Part shown: in pieces, positions 1 to 10,317 of the stretch
Numbering within the stretch: position 1 is the first letter of the stretch
Layout: each line of letters starts with the position of its first letter
Assembly: GCF_030296615.1 (NCBI RefSeq)
Contig: NZ_AP027732.1
Location: forward strand, 2,609,042-2,673,041
Source: Frondihabitans sucicola
Lineage (GTDB): Bacteria; Actinomycetota; Actinomycetes; Actinomycetales; Microbacteriaceae
Reading direction: 5' to 3'
DNA: 64,000 bases
Position numbers and translations under genes: made by a program
The notes under the pieces: model-generated
Told to the model about the DNA's origin: nothing
Database searches by the model: none
The model's input: the letters and a program-made list of their open reading frames with translations, nothing else

Positions 1-712
1 CGAGAGAGTCGCCGCTCGGGCCGACGGGGAGCCGACGGACGATGCGCGACGCCGGCACGATCACGCCGTCGAGCCGCGTGGTGTGACTCTGCGTCGCCCG
101 CATGCCGATGGTGTCCCAGTCGCCGAGCGACGAGTGGCCCGTGGAAGAGCGATGCACGAAGCCGTGCACGACGAGGGGCGACTCGGGATCGGTGTCGTCC
201 CGCCCGAAGACTCCGAGACGGGTCCAGACCGGAGACAGGGAGGTGAAGATCTTGGTGCCCGTGAACGCGTAGCCGCCGTCGGCGACCGGAACGGCGGACG
301 TCACCGAGTCGAAGAGCACCAGGTCGTTGCCCGGCTCGCTGACCCCGAAGGCGAACACTTCGCCGGCCGCCGCATCGTCGAGCACCAGCCGCAGCGAGTC
401 GTCTCCCCGCGCGGCCAGCAGCGCCGCCGTGACCGTCCAGACGAGGTGCATGTTGACCGCCAGCGCCGTCGCCGGGGCGGCGGTGGCGAGCCGGCTCTGC
501 AGGGCCGCGACGTCGCGCACGCCGAGCCCGAGCCCGCCCGCATCGACAGGGACGGCCGCACGCAGGTAGCCGAGCGCGACGAGCTCGTCGAAGTCCTCCT
601 GCGGGAAGGCGTTCGCCGCGTCGAAGGAGGCCGCGCGCGATCGGAAGCGCTCGAGGAGGTCGTCCGAGAGGAGGCGAGCAGGATCGAAGACGGGTCCGGG
701 TGTCGAGGTCAC
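1..712 (-). CDS. acyl-CoA dehydrogenase, truncated at the window edge
   Basis: The reverse strand is open from the window edge and encodes about 237 residues of an acyl-CoA dehydrogenase, a flavoenzyme that oxidises acyl-CoA thioesters. Visible family features are the all-alpha N-terminal domain, the stretch FAFGVSEPGND, then GYAFTGTKIFTS and DWDTIGMRATQSHTTRLDG, which match the FAD and substrate-binding middle domain. The C-terminal helical domain lies outside the window. I chose GTG at 712 because a -10 box (TACCGT) ends 6 nt upstream, as for many genes here. An ATG at 736 would overlap the start codon of the divergent esterase gene. Substrate chain length cannot be told. Confidence 0.85.
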   Translation of the reverse strand, partial: MTSTPGPVFDPARLLSDDLLERFRSRAASFDAANAFPQEDFDELVALGYLRAAVPVDAGGLGLGVRDVAALQSRLATAAPATALAVNMHLVWTVTAALLAARGDDSLRLVLDDAAAGEVFAFGVSEPGNDLVLFDSVTSAVPVADGGYAFTGTKIFTSLSPVWTRLGVFGRDDTDPESPLVVHGFVHRSSTGHSSLGDWDTIGMRATQSHTTRLDGVIVPASRIVRRLPVGPSGDSL

Positions 713-718
713 CTCCCC

Positions 719-728
719 ACGGTACGTT
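719..728. promoter_or_regulatory. overlapping divergent -10 boxes, both leaderless
   Basis: The ten bases ACGGTACGTT carry TACCGT on the reverse strand (719-724) and TACGTT on the forward strand (723-728). Each ends exactly 6 nt before a start codon: GTG at 712 for the dehydrogenase and ATG at 735 for the esterase. The two -10 boxes share two bases, so polymerase could not open both promoters at once. No clear -35 is seen on either side. Confidence 0.5.
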
Positions 729-734
729 GGTTGC

Positions 735-1564
735 ATGACTCAAGCCCACCCGTGGTCCCGCTATGTCGCGGTCGGCGACTCGTTCACCGAGGGTATCGGC
801 GACCCCGATCCTGCCTCGTCCGGCGGGTACCGGGGCTGGGCCGATCGGCTGGCCGAGGTCCTCGCGTCCACGACCGATGACTTCGCCTACGCGAACCTCG
901 CGGTGCGCGGGCGGCTCCTCCAACAGATCATCGACGAACAGGCCCAGGCCGCGCTCGATCTGCGCCCCGACCTCATCACGGTGTCGGCAGGCGGCAACGA
1001 CATCATCCGCCCCGGCACCGATCCCGACGAGGTCGCCTCCCGTTTCGAAGGTCTCGTCGAGACGCTCTCGTCGGACGGCGCGACGGTCGCGATCTTCACC
1101 GGCCCCGACATCGGGGCCACGCCGGTGCTGGGGCGCATCCGCGGCAAGGTCGCCATCTACAACGAGAACGTCCACGCCATCGCGCTGCGGAACGACGCGA
1201 TCGTGGTCGACATGTGGGCCCTTCGCGAGCTGGCCGACAGTCGCATGTGGGCGCCCGACCGCCTGCACTTCTCACCCTCGGGCACCACACGATCGCGCGA
1301 GCCGCCCTCGCCTCGCTCGCCGTCGAGAACGAGCTCGTCGACTACGTCCTGCCGGCGGCCGAGCCTCGCCAGTGGCGCGAGGCGCGGCGCGAAGACATGG
1401 GCTGGGCGCGCGAGTTCCTCGTGCCGTGGGTGCTCCGCAGGGTCCGCCACCAGTCGTCCGGAGACGGCCGCAGCGCCAAACGGCCCGACGCCGTGTCGGT
1501 GATCTACCGGGAGAAGGGCGACAAAGAGGGGTCGGTGGTCAGAACACGAGCGACGGATTCGTGA
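735..1564 (+). CDS. SGNH/GDSL-family hydrolase (one-base frameshift)
   Basis: This encodes a serine esterase/lipase-like hydrolase of the SGNH superfamily, about 276 residues when repaired. Block I is VGDSFTEG near residue 13, with the nucleophile Ser. Block III is SAGGNDI near residue 87, and block V is DRLHFSPSGH with the catalytic Asp and His. The reading frame breaks at about 1280 in the GGG run of block V. Adding one G restores HFSPSGHHTIARAAL and a normal C-terminus ending at 1564. The 3' end overlaps the convergent carboxypeptidase gene by 26 nt. There is no signal peptide, so it is probably cytoplasmic. The start is supported by a leaderless -10 box 6 nt upstream. Confidence 0.85.
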
Positions 1565-2774
1565 TCCGCCACCAGGCTCCCGGCTCCGTCACGGCGTGGT
1601 CGAGGGCCAGCGGCACGGTGATCTTCTTCGATCCGATCGCGACGCGGAGTGTCCCGACCTTCGCCCCCGCGGCCTTCTTCGAGACCGACTGCAGCTTCGG
1701 CGCCGCCGTCACCGTGACGTCGCCGTAGACGAGCTCGCTGACGCTCTCGGTCGCCTGTGCGTGCGCCGTCACGCCCCACTTGGTCGCATAGGTCCCGTAG
1801 ACGTCGCCCTTCGCCACGGCGTCGATCGTCTGGAACCCGGCCTTGACCCCCGCGAGCAGCTTCTGCACGTCGACGTCGAGCGAGTCGTGGTCTTTTCCGC
1901 CGAGCATCACGCCGACGACGGTTACCTCGTGGCCGTCGATGTCCTCCTTCGTCGCGAAGAGCAGGCAGGCTCCCGCCTGATCGAGGGTGCCGGTCTTGAT
2001 ACCGACGACGTCGTCGATGCCGAGCAGCTTGTTGGAGTTGTCGACCGTGCCCACCCCGGGGACCGAGATCGACTTCGTCGCGACGATCGACGAGATGTCC
2101 TTGTTGGCGAGGGCGAGCTTGCCGAGCGAGACGAGGTCGGTCGCCGTCGAGCGGTTGTTCGGGTTGAGCCCCGTCGGCTCCACCAGCGTCGTGTCGTCGA
2201 GGTGGTGGGCGCCGAGCCAGGACTTGACCGCCGTCACGTAGGCGGAGTTCGACCCGAACGCCCAGTTCGCGAGGGCTCCTGCGTAGTTGTTCGCCGACTT
2301 GATCAGAGCGACCTGGAGCACCTGGCGCTCGGTCAGGGTCTGGCCGATGTCCATCTGGGCCACCTCGCCGTCCTGCGCGAGATAGGTCGCGTAGAGCGCG
2401 TGGTCGGCGGCCGTGAAGGTGATCTTGGGACCGTTGCCGCCGTTCAGCGGCTTCTTGTCGAGGACGACGAGAGCCGTGACGATCTTCGAGATCGAGGCGA
2501 TCGAGCGCGGTTTGCTGTCGCCGGAGGTCTTCAGGCTGTCGTCGAACCCGACGGCCTCGACGGCGGTGGCGCCGTAGCTCGGGAAGGTCAGGTCGAGTTT
2601 CGTCTCGGCCGGGGCCTTGAACGAGGTGACGACCGCCGACGCCGGAGCGATCGGGGCGAGGAGCGTCGCGGGGAAGTAGACCCCCGCGGCCACGAGCAGC
2701 GCGAGCAGCGAGAAGAATCCGATGCGGCGCCGAACGTAGTGCGGTCGGTGCGACGCGCGACGCGCCGCGCTCAC
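1539..2774 (-). CDS. D-alanyl-D-alanine carboxypeptidase (peptidase S11)
   Basis: This low-molecular-weight penicillin-binding protein trims the terminal D-Ala of peptidoglycan stem peptides outside the membrane; 411 residues. A basic N-terminus is followed by one hydrophobic segment (IGFFSLLALLVAAGVYF) that serves as signal or anchor. The three penicillin-binding motifs are present in order: SxxK as SISK, SxN as SAN in IKSANN, and KTG in GIKTGTLDQAG. A C-terminal beta-rich domain follows. The GTG start at 2774 overlaps the stop codon of the upstream methylase gene as GTGA, so the two are translationally coupled. The protein could also be called DacB-like; the exact paralogue is not resolved. 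Confidence 0.88.
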   Translation of the reverse strand: MSAARRASHRPHYVRRRIGFFSLLALLVAAGVYFPATLLAPIAPASAVVTSFKAPAETKLDLTFPSYGATAVEAVGFDDSLKTSGDSKPRSIASISKIVTALVVLDKKPLNGGNGPKITFTAADHALYATYLAQDGEVAQMDIGQTLTERQVLQVALIKSANNYAGALANWAFGSNSAYVTAVKSWLGAHHLDDTTLVEPTGLNPNNRSTATDLVSLGKLALANKDISSIVATKSISVPGVGTVDNSNKLLGIDDVVGIKTGTLDQAGACLLFATKEDIDGHEVTVVGVMLGGKDHDSLDVDVQKLLAGVKAGFQTIDAVAKGDVYGTYATKWGVTAHAQATESVSELVYGDVTVTAAPKLQSVSKKAAGAKVGTLRVAIGSKKITVPLALDHAVTEPGAWWRITNPSLVF

Positions 2775-3613
2775 GCGCCGGCTCCGTCGAGCGGTGCGGG
2801 TTCGGCGCGAGGAGGCACCCGCAGCGCCCAGAGCGCCACGGCTGCGGCCGCGGCGACGTTGAGGCTGTCGACACCGTGGAGCATCGGGATCGTCACGACG
2901 GTGTCGGCCGCATCGAGAGCGGAATGCGAGAGGCCGTCTCCCTCGGTGCCGAGCAGGAGCGCCACGCGCGAGGGTGCCGCGGCGGCGTACTCGCCGAGGT
3001 CGACCGCGTCGTCGCTGAGAGCGAGGGCGGCGATCTCGAAACCCGCTTCGCGCAGGATCACGGCGCCCGCCGGCCAGTCGGGCAACCTGGTCCACGGCAC
3101 CTGCAGCACGGTCCCCATCGACACGCGTACGCTGCGGCGATACAGCGGGTCGGCCGAGCGAGGCGTGACGAGGACGGCGTCGGCGCCGAGCCCGGCGACG
3201 GCGCGGAAGATCGCTCCGACGTTGGTGTGATCGACGATGTCCTCCAGCACGACGACCCGGCGGGCGTCGCGCAGCACGCCGGCGACCGACGGCAGCTCCG
3301 GCCGATGCATCGAGGCGAGGGCGCCCCGGTGCAGGTGGTACCCGGTCAGCTGCTCGAGCAGATCGGCCTCCCCCACGAAGATGTCACCGTCGTACTCGGC
3401 CACGAGCGGTTCGATGTCGGCCAGCCATTTCTCGGTCAGAAGCACGGAGCGCGGCACGTGGCCCGCGGCCAGCGCCCGCGTGATCACCTTGGACGACTCG
3501 GCGATGTAGAGCCCTCCTTCGGGCTCGGACTTCCGCCGCAGGACGACGTCGGTGAGGCGCGAATAGTCGGCGAGTTCGTCGGTGTCGAGGTCGGTGATGC
3601 GGGTGATGCGCAA
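2771..3613 (-). CDS. SpoU/TrmH-family RNA 2'-O-methyltransferase
   Basis: A SAM-dependent SPOUT methylase of 280 residues, expected to methylate ribose in tRNA or 23S rRNA. The N-terminal substrate-binding part contains GLYIAESSKVITRALAAG. The catalytic SPOUT domain shows motif 1 (VDHTNVGAIFRA), motif 2 (LLLGTEGDGLS) and motif 3 (IPMLHGVDSLNVAAAAAV), which build the knotted SAM site. The start is TTG at 3613 with a TGGAG Shine-Dalgarno upstream. It is cotranscribed with the downstream carboxypeptidase gene (GTGA overlap). The target nucleotide cannot be told from the sequence. Confidence 0.88.
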   Translation of the reverse strand: MRITRITDLDTDELADYSRLTDVVLRRKSEPEGGLYIAESSKVITRALAAGHVPRSVLLTEKWLADIEPLVAEYDGDIFVGEADLLEQLTGYHLHRGALASMHRPELPSVAGVLRDARRVVVLEDIVDHTNVGAIFRAVAGLGADAVLVTPRSADPLYRRSVRVSMGTVLQVPWTRLPDWPAGAVILREAGFEIAALALSDDAVDLGEYAAAAPSRVALLLGTEGDGLSHSALDAADTVVTIPMLHGVDSLNVAAAAAVALWALRVPPRAEPAPLDGAGA

Positions 3614-3681
3614 AGCACGCTCCAGAAGGTGGCCCCGCTGAATCGTCAGGAGCCGGAAACATATCGGAAAGAGTCGTTGTT

Positions 3682-3687
3682 TAGGCT
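3682..3687 (+). promoter_or_regulatory. -10 box of the sirtuin gene
   Basis: TAGGCT lies 29 nt before the ATG at 3717, leaving a short leader that carries the GAGGAG ribosome site at 3704-3709. No convincing -35 element is seen. Unlike most promoters here, this one gives a leadered transcript. Confidence 0.4.
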
Positions 3688-3716
3688 AACGTCACCTGCC
3701 TTTGAGGAGCTCCACC

Positions 3717-4564
3717 ATGCCGAACGCCACCGCGACCGAGAGCAGCACGTCCGCCGGGCTCGATGCGGCCGTCGTCGCGCTCTCCGGGCGCAAGCTCTCC
3801 GTCCTCACCGGCGCAGGCATCTCGACCGACTCCGGCATCCCCGACTACCGCGGCGAGGGCGCCCCGTGCGCAATCCGATGACCTTCCAGCAGTTCCGGGC
3901 GAACGCCGACTTCCGCAAGCGCTACTGGGCCGGCAGCCACCTCGGGTACCGGCACTTCGCCGCGGCCGCCCCTAACGACGGGCACCGGGCGCTGGCGGAG
4001 CTCGAGCGGTCGGGGCTCTCCAACGGCGTCGTCACGCAGAACGTCGACGGCCTCCACCTCCGAGCCGGGTCCTCTCGCGTCGTCGACCTGCACGGCACCG
4101 TCGACCGCGTCGTCTGCCTCACCTGCGGGCAGGCCTTCGCGCGCGACACCATCGCGGCCCGAATGGCCGCCGCGAACCCGTGGCTCGACCACCCCGACGA
4201 GGTCCGCCTCAACCCCGACGGCGACGTCGAGGTGTCCGACATCGACTCGTTCGAGGTACCCGTCTGCACGGTCTGCGGCGGCGTCCTCAAACCCGACGTC
4301 GTCTTCTTCGGCGAGTTCGTTCCTGTCGAGCGCTTCGCGGAGGCGAAGGCGATGGTCGCGGGAGCCGAGGCACTGATCGTCGCAGGGTCGTCTCTGGTCG
4401 TGAACTCCGGGATCCGGCTCCTCGAAACGGCCCTTCGCAAGAAGCTGCCGGTCGTCATCATCAACCGGGGCGTCACCAAGGGCGACTCCCGTGCCACCGT
4501 TAAGCTGAACGCGGGCACGTCGGAGTCGCTGGCGGCCCTCACCGAACGGCTCGTCGTCGCGTAG
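3717..4564 (+). CDS. Sir2-family NAD-dependent protein deacylase (one-base frameshift)
   Basis: A sirtuin of about 282 residues that removes acyl groups from lysines using NAD. The N-terminus has the NAD-binding GAGISTDSGIPDYRG. The middle has TQNVDGLH with the catalytic His in VVDLHGTVD. The zinc site is two CxxC pairs, VCLTCGQ and VCTVCGG, followed by KPDVVFFGE. The C-terminus has VAGSSLVV. The frame breaks near 3865 in a CCCC run; one more C gives GEGAPVRNPMTFQQF and joins both halves. The start is ATG at 3717 with GAGGAG 8 nt upstream. The histidine phosphatase gene follows 59 nt downstream on the same strand. Confidence 0.88.
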
Positions 4565-4623
4565 TCCACTCGGGGCGCGACCGGCCCCCTGGCCGCGGGG
4601 GCGGTCCACAGAAAGACGAACCG

Positions 4624-5262
4624 ATGACACTGCTCTACCTGGTGCGCCACGGCGAGACCGACTGGAACAAAGCGCGAAAGATCCAGGGGGCGACCGACAT
4701 CCCCCTCAACGACCTCGGTCGGCGCCAGGCCGCCGCGGCGGCCCACCTCCTCGGGCGACGCCGTTTCGACGCCGTCGTCGCGAGTCCGCTGTCGCGAGCG
4801 ACCGAGACGGGCAGGATCATCGCCGATCACCTCGGTCTCGCCGCTCCCGCTCTCGTGCCCGGCGTCGCCGAGCGCAGCTACGGCGAGGCCGAAGGGTTGA
4901 CCTTCGACGAGGTCGAGGCCCGCTTCCCGGACACCACTCCCGTTCCCGGCCGTGAGAGCCGCTCCGGGCTCTTGATTCGCGTCGAGGCTGCACTCCTCGC
5001 GATCGCTGCCGCGCACCCCGACAGCGCCGTGGTCGTCGCGACCCACGGCGCGGTCATCCGGTCGATCGTGAACCACGTCGCCCCCGACCACGAGGCGAGC
5101 ATCGGAGTCCCGATCAGGAACGGCTCGATCCACTCGTTCGAGGTGACCGACGGCGCCCTCACGCTCGTGGCGTTCGACGACCCGATCGAGGTCGAATCCG
5201 AAGCCGCCGGCCGCTACGCGTTCGACTACCAGAACGCGCTGGAGGGGCGCGCCGACGCTTAG
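4624..5262 (+). CDS. histidine phosphatase (phosphoglycerate mutase-like) family protein
   Basis: A 212-residue member of the histidine phosphatase clan 1. The catalytic RHG motif is at residues 8-10 (LVRHGETDWN), with the second half of the site at SPLSRATET and the late catalytic His in VATHGAVIRS. This class includes broad phosphatases, phosphoserine phosphatases and cobalamin-related enzymes; true glycolytic mutases have longer lid segments, so a phosphatase is more likely. It lies 59 nt after the sirtuin gene and is probably cotranscribed with it. Confidence 0.82.
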   Translation: MTLLYLVRHGETDWNKARKIQGATDIPLNDLGRRQAAAAAHLLGRRRFDAVVASPLSRATETGRIIADHLGLAAPALVPGVAERSYGEAEGLTFDEVEARFPDTTPVPGRESRSGLLIRVEAALLAIAAAHPDSAVVVATHGAVIRSIVNHVAPDHEASIGVPIRNGSIHSFEVTDGALTLVAFDDPIEVESEAAGRYAFDYQNALEGRADA

Positions 5263-5272
5263 GGCGTGTCTC

Positions 5273-5659
5273 TCAGTTCACCGCGGGCCGTGCGTCGAAG
5301 ACGACTTCGACCAGAGGGCTCTCTTCCACCCACACCGACGTGTCGGCCTGCGCGGAGAGCTCGCCGAGAGTCGGCAGGATGCCTCCCAAGACCCGCTCGC
5401 GCTCGGCCGGCTCGGTGATGGGCCGCGCAGTCGCCGCAAGGTCCGCCTGAGCGGTCTGCTTCAGGTGGAAGGTGAACGCGGGGTGCGCGACGAGGTTCGC
5501 GTACCAGGAGCGAGGACGCCCCGGGGTGCCGGTGATGTAGAAGCGGCCGTCGAGCCGGTGGAACCAGATCTCGATCCGTCGCGCTTCACCCGACTTCCGC
5601 CCCGTCGTGGTGATGTCGATGACTCGGTCCGATGCCAGTGCTTCCGCTACGTCGCTCAT
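5273..5659 (-). CDS. F420/deazaflavin-dependent nitroreductase family protein (DUF385)
   Basis: A 128-residue split-barrel protein of the deazaflavin-dependent nitroreductase family (Ddn-like, PF04075). Family signatures are TTGRKSGEARRIEIWF near the N-terminus, FYITGTPGRPRSWYANL in the middle and the HPAFTFHLK strand. Members use reduced F420 or a related flavin to reduce quinones or nitro compounds. The ATG start at 5659 is preceded by TAGATT ending 6 nt upstream, giving a leaderless transcript. The physiological substrate is unknown. Confidence 0.82.
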   Translation of the reverse strand: MSDVAEALASDRVIDITTTGRKSGEARRIEIWFHRLDGRFYITGTPGRPRSWYANLVAHPAFTFHLKQTAQADLAATARPITEPAERERVLGGILPTLGELSAQADTSVWVEESPLVEVVFDARPAVN

Positions 5660-5687
5660 GATCCGAATCTATCTCCGGATCGCCCGA

Positions 5688-6767
5688 CTATCGCCCGTCC
5701 GCCGCAATGTGACGGAGGAGGTCGAGCAGCACCTCGGCGGAGGAATCCCAGCTGTATCGCGCCGCCTCGACGATCCCCGCCGAGCTCCGGCGTTCCCACT
5801 CCCCGGCTCCTCGAGCCGACGCACGGCCGAGGCGATCGACGCGGGCGACTCCGGATCGAAGTAGAGCGCGGTGTCGCCGCCGATCTCGCGGAAGATGGGG
5901 ATGTCGCTCACGACCGCCGGCGTGCCGAGAGCCATCCCCTCGATGACGGGGATCCCGAACCCCTCGGCTCGCGAGGCGGTGACCGCCGCCACGGCGCCGA
6001 GCAGCACCTCGCGGTATTCGTCGTCGCTCGCCCCGTTGTGGAAGACCAGCGAATCGATCGGGGCGAGACGCTCGAGGTCTTCGCGCTCGCGGTCGGACAC
6101 GCGGCTCATCAGGTGGAGGCGGTAACCGGGCAGGAGCTCGAGGGCCCTGGCCAGCGCGCCGACGTTCTTGTACGGCATGAACGAGCCCATGTACACCAGG
6201 TCGCGCTGCTCGGGGATCGAGCGTGGGGGCGGCGTCTGCGGGTCGGCCGCGTTGGCGACGACCGTGATCGGTCGCTTGGTCAAGTGGTGCTCGCGCATCT
6301 CGCGGCCGGTGGTGTCGCTGACGGTGACGACGGCGTCCGCCCGGTTGAGCAGCATCCGCTGCGGCCACCAGGCGAGGTGGTAGAGGCGCCAGAGCAGACG
6401 GATCGGCGGGGCGAACTCCGGCGGCGGCGTCCGGTTCGTGTAGTAGATGAGGTCGTGCAGCGTGAGCACGAGCCGGTAGCGGCGCCCGAACGACCCCATC
6501 GTCTGCATGGGTGACCAGACGACGTCCGGTCGGAGCCGGTTGACCTGCAGGGCGACCAGGGTTCCAGCGCGCTCGTCGGCGCGGAGACGAGCCGATGGGG
6601 GCGTCCGGCAGCTTGTCGAGTTGGCGCACGTCGTTGATCAGCATCGTGAACTCGACGTGCCCCGCCAGGGCGGTGACCACGCCGGCCGTGAAGCGGCTGA
6701 TGCCGTCGTGGCGGCCGACCCGGACGTAGCGGCAGTCGACCACTATCTTCGGTGCGGAGGCGCTCAT
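5688..6767 (-). CDS. glycosyltransferase family 4/1 protein (two compensating indels)
   Basis: A GT-B fold retaining glycosyltransferase of about 359 residues. The N-terminus is KIVVDCRYVRVGRHDGISRF, the acceptor domain carries LTLHDLIYYTN, and the donor domain has MGSFMPYKNVGALARALELL and the E(x7)E-type site EGFGIPVIEGMALG followed by FREIGG. Two opposite indels disturb the frame. The CCCCC run (reverse strand) near 6597 seems to have one C too many, and the GGGG run near 5808 one G too few. Repaired, the protein ends in LLDLLRHIAADGR. The ATG at 6767 overlaps the upstream hydrolase stop as ATGA. The sugar donor and product are unknown; a cell-surface glycan is plausible. Confidence 0.8.
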   Translation of the reverse strand: MSASAPKIVVDCRYVRVGRHDGISRFTAGVVTALAGHVEFTMLINDVRQLDKLPDAPIGSSPRRRARWNPGRPAGQPAPTGRRLVTHADDGVVRAPLPARAHAARPHLLHEPDAAAGVRPADPSALAPLPPRLVAAADAAQPGGRRRHRQRHHRPRDARAPLDQATDHGRRQRGRPADAAPTLDPRAARPGVHGLVHAVQERRRAGQGPRAPARLPPPPDEPRVRPRARRPRASRPDRFAGLPQRGERRRIPRGAARRRGGGHRLASRGVRDPRHRGDGSRHAGGRERHPHLPRDRRRHRALLRSGVARVDRLGRASARGAGEWERRSSAGIVEAARYSWDSSAEVLLDLLRHIAADGR

Positions 6768-7677
6768 CGCAGGAGGTCCAGGATCAGCGTCGCCGCCTCC
6801 CGTGGCTTCTCGTAGTGGATGAGATGGCCGACCCCGTGGATGACGTCGAGCTGGGCCTCCGGGAACAGCTTCTGCAACTCGTACTGGGCCGGCAGCGCCG
6901 TGATGTCGTCTCGGTCGGCCGCGATGAGAAGCGTCGGCGTCGTGATCCTGCGCGCGTAGGTCGACACGTCGCTCGACACGGACGCCTTGAACGACTGGAG
7001 CACCACGGTGCGATTCGCGAACAGCGAGAAGTAGGTGTCGTGCTGATCGTGGATCCACGCGAGGAGCGACTTCGAGGTCGTCTTCGCCATGGCGAGGCTC
7101 GCGATGCGCGTGACGATGCGGCTCCGCAGGATCGCCTGGCCCACGCGTTCCGGGAGGGCGGCACCCGCCCAGTAGTAGAAGACCGCCAGTCGCGTGAAGA
7201 CGCCGCGCGGCCCTTCAGCGCCGGAGCGGCAATCGGATTGACCAGGATCAGCTTCGAGGCACGAACCCCGGACGCCAGAGCGGCGCTCGTGACGATGGAG
7301 CCGAACGAGTGACCCAGGATGACGACGTCGTCGCCGAGGCCGAGCTCGTCGAGGAACGCCTCCAGCCAGGCGGCGTAGCTCGCCACGCTGTGCTCCCGGT
7401 CGGTGAACGCCTGCGACTCGCCGAACCCCGGCAGGTCGGGTGCGATGACGCGGACGCCGCCGAGGAAGGCGACGACCGGCTCCAGACCGTGGTGGTCGCC
7501 CCGGAAACCGTGGACCGCCACGAGAGTGACCGCGGCATCGTCCGACCCGTAGACCCAGTACCGCGTCGTGCTGCCGAACACCTCGACTTCGGCCGAACGG
7601 ACGGGGATCGCCCCGAGCTGCTCGGCGTACGGGGAAGGCACGGTGGTCTGCGGGGTGGTCGGGTCAGGCGAAGGCAC
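6764..7677 (-). CDS. alpha/beta-fold hydrolase (one-base frameshift)
   Basis: An alpha/beta hydrolase of about 304 residues. The oxyanion region is VAVHGFRGDHHGLEP, then APDLPGFGES, the nucleophile elbow GHSFGS, the acid region LIAADRDDIT and the catalytic His in VIHGVGHLIHYEKP. The frame breaks near 7204; one extra C on the reverse strand (GGC CCG) gives APALKGPRGVFTRL and restores the protein. The GTG start at 7677 has TAGACT ending 6 nt upstream, a leaderless start. The stop overlaps the glycosyltransferase start (ATGA), so the two are a coupled pair. The substrate is unknown. Confidence 0.82.
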
Positions 7678-7683
7678 CCAGCC

Positions 7684-7748
7684 AGTCTAGGGACGCAGGA
7701 TCGGACGTCGACCAACCTGTGACGAACGACCTGCGGTCGTCCTAGGCT
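7684..7748. promoter_or_regulatory. divergent promoters: hydrolase (-) and treS (+)
   Basis: On the reverse strand, TAGACT (7684-7689) ends 6 nt before the hydrolase GTG at 7677. On the forward strand, TAGGCT (7743-7748), with GTGACG 18 nt further upstream as a possible -35 (7719-7724), would start a leader of about 46 nt ahead of treS. The treS leader carries the ribosome site AAGGAG near 7793. Confidence 0.4.
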
Positions 7749-7801
7749 GGGCCAACCGGTCGGACCCACCTGCCGTCTACGTCGAAGTCGCAAGGAGAAC
7801 G

Positions 7802-9547
<1,746 letters not shown>

Positions 9548-9573
9548 TGCCGGCTCGTGTCGGTGGCTGCCCC

Positions 9574-9579
9574 TAGGCT
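9574..9579 (+). promoter_or_regulatory. leaderless -10 box of the exonuclease gene
   Basis: TAGGCT ends 6 nt before the GTG start at 9586, so transcription would begin at or next to the start codon. There is no ribosome-binding site. A -35 is not evident. Confidence 0.45.
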
Positions 9580-9585
9580 GCTTGC

Positions 9586-10317
9586 GTGAGTGAAACGACT
9601 GTGGGCCCGGTTCCCGTCTCCTGGTGGGACGGCCTCGGCGTCTTCGACCTCGAGACGACCGGCATCGACGTCGAGACCGCGCGTATCGTGACGGCGCACG
9701 TCGGCCTCATCGACTCGACCGGCGCGTCGATCGCCCACGGCGAGTGGTTGGCCGATCCCGGTGTCGACATCCCGGTGCAGGCGTCGGCGGTGCACGGCAT
9801 CACCACCGAGCAGGCGCAGGCCGAAGGGCGCCCGGCTCCCGAGGTCGTCGCCGAGATCATCGCGGCCGTTCAGGCCGTCTTCACCCGCGGCGTGCCGCTC
9901 GTCATCTACAACGCCCCGTACGACCTCACCGTCCTCGACCGCGAGGCCCGCCGTTACGGCCTCGAGCCGCTCGTGGTCGAGGCCGGCTGGGTCGTCGACC
10001 CACTCGTCATCGACAAGGCGGTCGACAAGTACCGCAAGGGCAAGCGCACCCTCGAGGCCGCCGCCGAGTTCTACGAGGTCGTGCTCGACGACGCGCACAA
10101 CGCCGGTGCCGACGCCATTGCGGCCGGTCGCGTCGCACAGGCCATGGCGAAGCGGCACCTCGACAAGCTCGACCTTCCCGCCGCCGACCTGCACACCCTC
10201 CAGGTGGGGTGGTGCGCCGAGCAGGCCGCCTCCTTCCAGGAGTACATGCGGCGCAAAGACCCGACCTTCACCGCCGCCGGCGACTGGCCCGCCCGCCCTA
10301 GCCCGATCGTCGGCTGA
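9586..10317 (+). CDS. DEDDh 3'-5' exonuclease domain protein (DnaQ-like)
   Basis: A 243-residue stand-alone exonuclease with the RNase T/DnaQ fold. Exo I is FDLETTGID with the metal-binding DxE, Exo II is IYNAPYDLTVLD, and Exo III is HNAGADAIAAGRV with the DEDDh His. HGITTEQA is also typical of the family. It is not fused to a polymerase or GIY-YIG domain. Actinobacterial paralogues are annotated as DNA polymerase III epsilon-like, but a repair or RNA role is equally possible. The last 20 nt overlap the end of the convergent kinase gene. Confidence 0.85.
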   Translation: MSETTVGPVPVSWWDGLGVFDLETTGIDVETARIVTAHVGLIDSTGASIAHGEWLADPGVDIPVQASAVHGITTEQAQAEGRPAPEVVAEIIAAVQAVFTRGVPLVIYNAPYDLTVLDREARRYGLEPLVVEAGWVVDPLVIDKAVDKYRKGKRTLEAAAEFYEVVLDDAHNAGADAIAAGRVAQAMAKRHLDKLDLPAADLHTLQVGWCAEQAASFQEYMRRKDPTFTAAGDWPARPSPIVG

